The notes below the pieces were generated by a model. It was not told the DNA's origin, did no database searches, and saw only the letters and a list, made by a program, of their open reading frames with translations. Source: Anarhynchus alexandrinus (Eukaryota > Chordata > Aves > Charadriiformes > Charadriidae). From it: a DNA stretch of 64,000 bases. The DNA is taken from NCBI GenBank assembly GCA_008711295.1, contig VUYV01000068.1:1548582-1612581 (forward strand). Direction: 5' to 3'. Made by a program: the position numbers and the translations under genes. This document shows, piece by piece, positions 62,418 to 64,000 of this stretch; within the stretch, counting starts at the first letter, position 1, and each line of letters starts with the position of its first letter.

Positions 62418-62520
62418 ATTAATGAAATGCTCACAGCACACCTGCATTATTATCTTCTTTTTTTTTTTTTCAGGAGAAAACTGAGGCACAAGAAAAAGGA
62501 GCCCTGAGCAAGACAACATT
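62418..62520 (+). repeat. MIR-like SINE tail with T tract
   Basis: 'gctcacagcacacctgcattattatc' is followed by a T13 tract, 'caggagaaaactgaggcaca' and 'gagcaagacaac'. This corresponds to the 3' part of MIR-type repeats (ctcacaacaaccc...attattatccccattttacaggagaaactgaggcacag). The T tract plus CAG also looks like a 3' splice site, a known route by which MIRs become exons. Confidence 0.55.
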
Positions 62521-63364
62521 TAGCAAAATTGGGCATCAAAATTCACTTGTGAAGATCCTACAGTTTATCCTTAAATCTGAGATCATCCTTCCATGATTCA
62601 GGAACAGTTTCATCACAGATATGCAGGGGGTGAGAGAGAAACAGTCCAATTTCAGCTGTGACTGCAGCCTGACCACTGTTCCTCGTGTTAGAGGTCATGA
62701 GTTTGACAGGTTCCTGCTGTACAAATCCCACAGCAGTACAGAAGCAAAACCCAGATGATTTCCATCAACTTCTTATAATTGTAAACAAAAGACAATGAAA
62801 AACATCAGGGAGTCACATTTCACTGGAGCATAGAGACGGTGGGGGGCATAATTAGCATTGGAATCACATCTGCATCAAATTGAAAATTAGTAAAAATAAA
62901 GAAAACTCTTCACTTTGCCACTTCTCAGATGAAAAGCAGCAATTCTTCCATGCATAGCATATTTTATTAAAATTGCTTTCTTACTACTTGCAAGATTTAA
63001 ATAAAAAAAATCAGTAAAAATAGACAAATCCATTTTTCCAGCCATCTGAGGATATGTTCCCCACATGTGCTATTCATGCTTTTAACAAAGAAGGGTAGAT
63101 AGATACCTAATTGTTTCTGGATTATCATCTTTCAGCAGCAGTCAGATCAGCTTTTTTGCTCCTTTCTATTAGATTATGATCCCCTTAAGAAAGCTGACGC
63201 AGGCACAAGTCACACCTCAGAGAGACACGATGGAAAGCAGGGATTTGCAGAACCCCGGTTTGTCTTCTGCCTTTTGCAACCCAGGCAGACTGAGCAAGGC
63301 TTGGATGTCCGCATCGAATTGGTTTTTGGGAGGAGACGCGCTCTCCTGCCCAGAGCACAGCCCT
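62521..63364. other. Unique AT-rich sequence
   Basis: No gene, no recognisable repeat. Short A-rich runs near 63001. Confidence 0.5.
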
Positions 63365-63490
63365 GAGATTCAGGAGACCGGGAGCTCTTCTGCCTCTGCC
63401 ACTGACTTGGGGGTGACCTTGGGGAAAAACTCATTTCAGTTCTCCAACCCTGGCTACTCTCAACCATAAAATGAGGCCAATAATGCAGAA
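63365..63490 (+). repeat. MIR-like SINE fragment
   Basis: 'gagaccgggagctcttctgcctctgccactgac' in pieces, then 'gggtgaccttgggg', 'aactcatttcagttctccaaccctg' and 'ccataaaatgaggccaataatg'. In order these match MIR: gcctgggttcaaatcctggctctgccact, gtgaccttgggcaa, cacttaacctctctgagcctcag and ctgtaaaatgaggataataat. The copy covers the core and part of the 3' region. Confidence 0.65.
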
Positions 63491-64000
63491 TTCCCATACA
63501 AACATTAGGGATGAAAAGGTGGCAGGAGAGCTACCTATGCATTACCACTCCTTGGGATGATGGGTGACAGGAAGGAGTGAAGCCCATATAGATGCTCCAG
63601 CCTCCTTTGTCAACGGCGTCTTGAGACCTGGGTGAGGTGCAGAGTGCCTGCTTAGGATCATCCATCTTAGACACAGGACTACCTAAATTGTAAGGCCCAG
63701 TCCCTGCCAGGGGCTCCCAGGGCAGCTGGCTGGGAGAATGACAGATCCCAGTAGGACAACACAAAATCTCTGTGCCCTGGCAGGGCTCTGCCTAGGGCCA
63801 CTCAGCAGGGACACAAGGCTCAGGGACCTCCCTGGGTGCCTTTACCATGTCCACCCTGGACACGTGACTCAAGGCGGTGTGTTTGTTTCCTCAATCCACT
63901 GGCGATCGGGAGCAGAAAGCATTCCCCTAAACCCAGGGACTGCGCTAAGTGGAGCTCGGAGGTGAATTGTAATTTAAAGCTTTTACCTAAGCACTCTTCG
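63491..64000. other. Unique sequence to the window edge
   Basis: No gene or repeat recognised. The open frames on both strands (63531-63764, 63738-63965) have no family resemblance. Confidence 0.5.

Noticed and set aside
1..64000. Bacterial or viral origin of the window
   Set aside because: No dense gene packing, no ribosome-binding-site pattern, no integrase or replication genes; CR1 and MIR-like repeats point to a vertebrate nuclear genome.

Overview
The window looks like non-coding vertebrate nuclear DNA, most probably avian. The main evidence is three CR1-type LINE remnants, two of them carrying the 3' tail and consensus typical of bird CR1, together with fossil amniote repeats (MIR/CORE-SINE-like and other old tails), short microsatellites, mixed base composition and one run of 80 Ns. 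The species cannot be named from the sequence. I found no convincing protein-coding exon of a host gene, no tRNA or rRNA, no CRISPR array and no bacterial-style gene organisation. The open reading frames (up to 236 codons) look like chance or repeat-driven frames, so the stretch reads as a gene-poor intergenic segment or the inside of a very large intron.

Layout. 1-11760: unique sequence with a sharp CpG cluster at 371-463, homopolymer tracts and one weak fossil-repeat motif. 11761-13725: the most structured locus, a decayed plus-strand CR1 (about 12515-13725) interrupted by a 145-bp module that has a second copy 1,164 bp upstream. 13726-22508: unique sequence with a 20-bp perfect palindrome, a fossil repeat near 20.5 kb and a CpG-rich patch at 22.17-22.42 kb next to a CTCCT array. 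22557-36249: unique sequence with MIR-like fragments and another CpG-rich patch. 36250-43992: MIR fragment, a perfect 14-copy CCTTC array, a TG repeat and AT-rich blocks resembling conserved non-coding elements. 43993-48486: two minus-strand CR1 3' ends, a G-quadruplex motif and the assembly gap. 48487-64000: unique sequence with fossil repeats, a CpG cluster at 55.44-55.74 kb, a nearly full-length MIR-like SINE at 58.65 kb and two further MIR fragments.

There is no operon or pathway to describe. What works here, if anything, would be regulatory: CpG-rich patches, AT-rich TAAT-motif blocks, palindromes and possible weak exons. Repeat calls were made by eye against remembered family consensus features; no alignment, RepeatMasker run or conservation track could be used. 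No previously undescribed system is demonstrated. The best candidate for something new is the 145-bp duplicated module associated with the CR1 at 11.8-13.1 kb.
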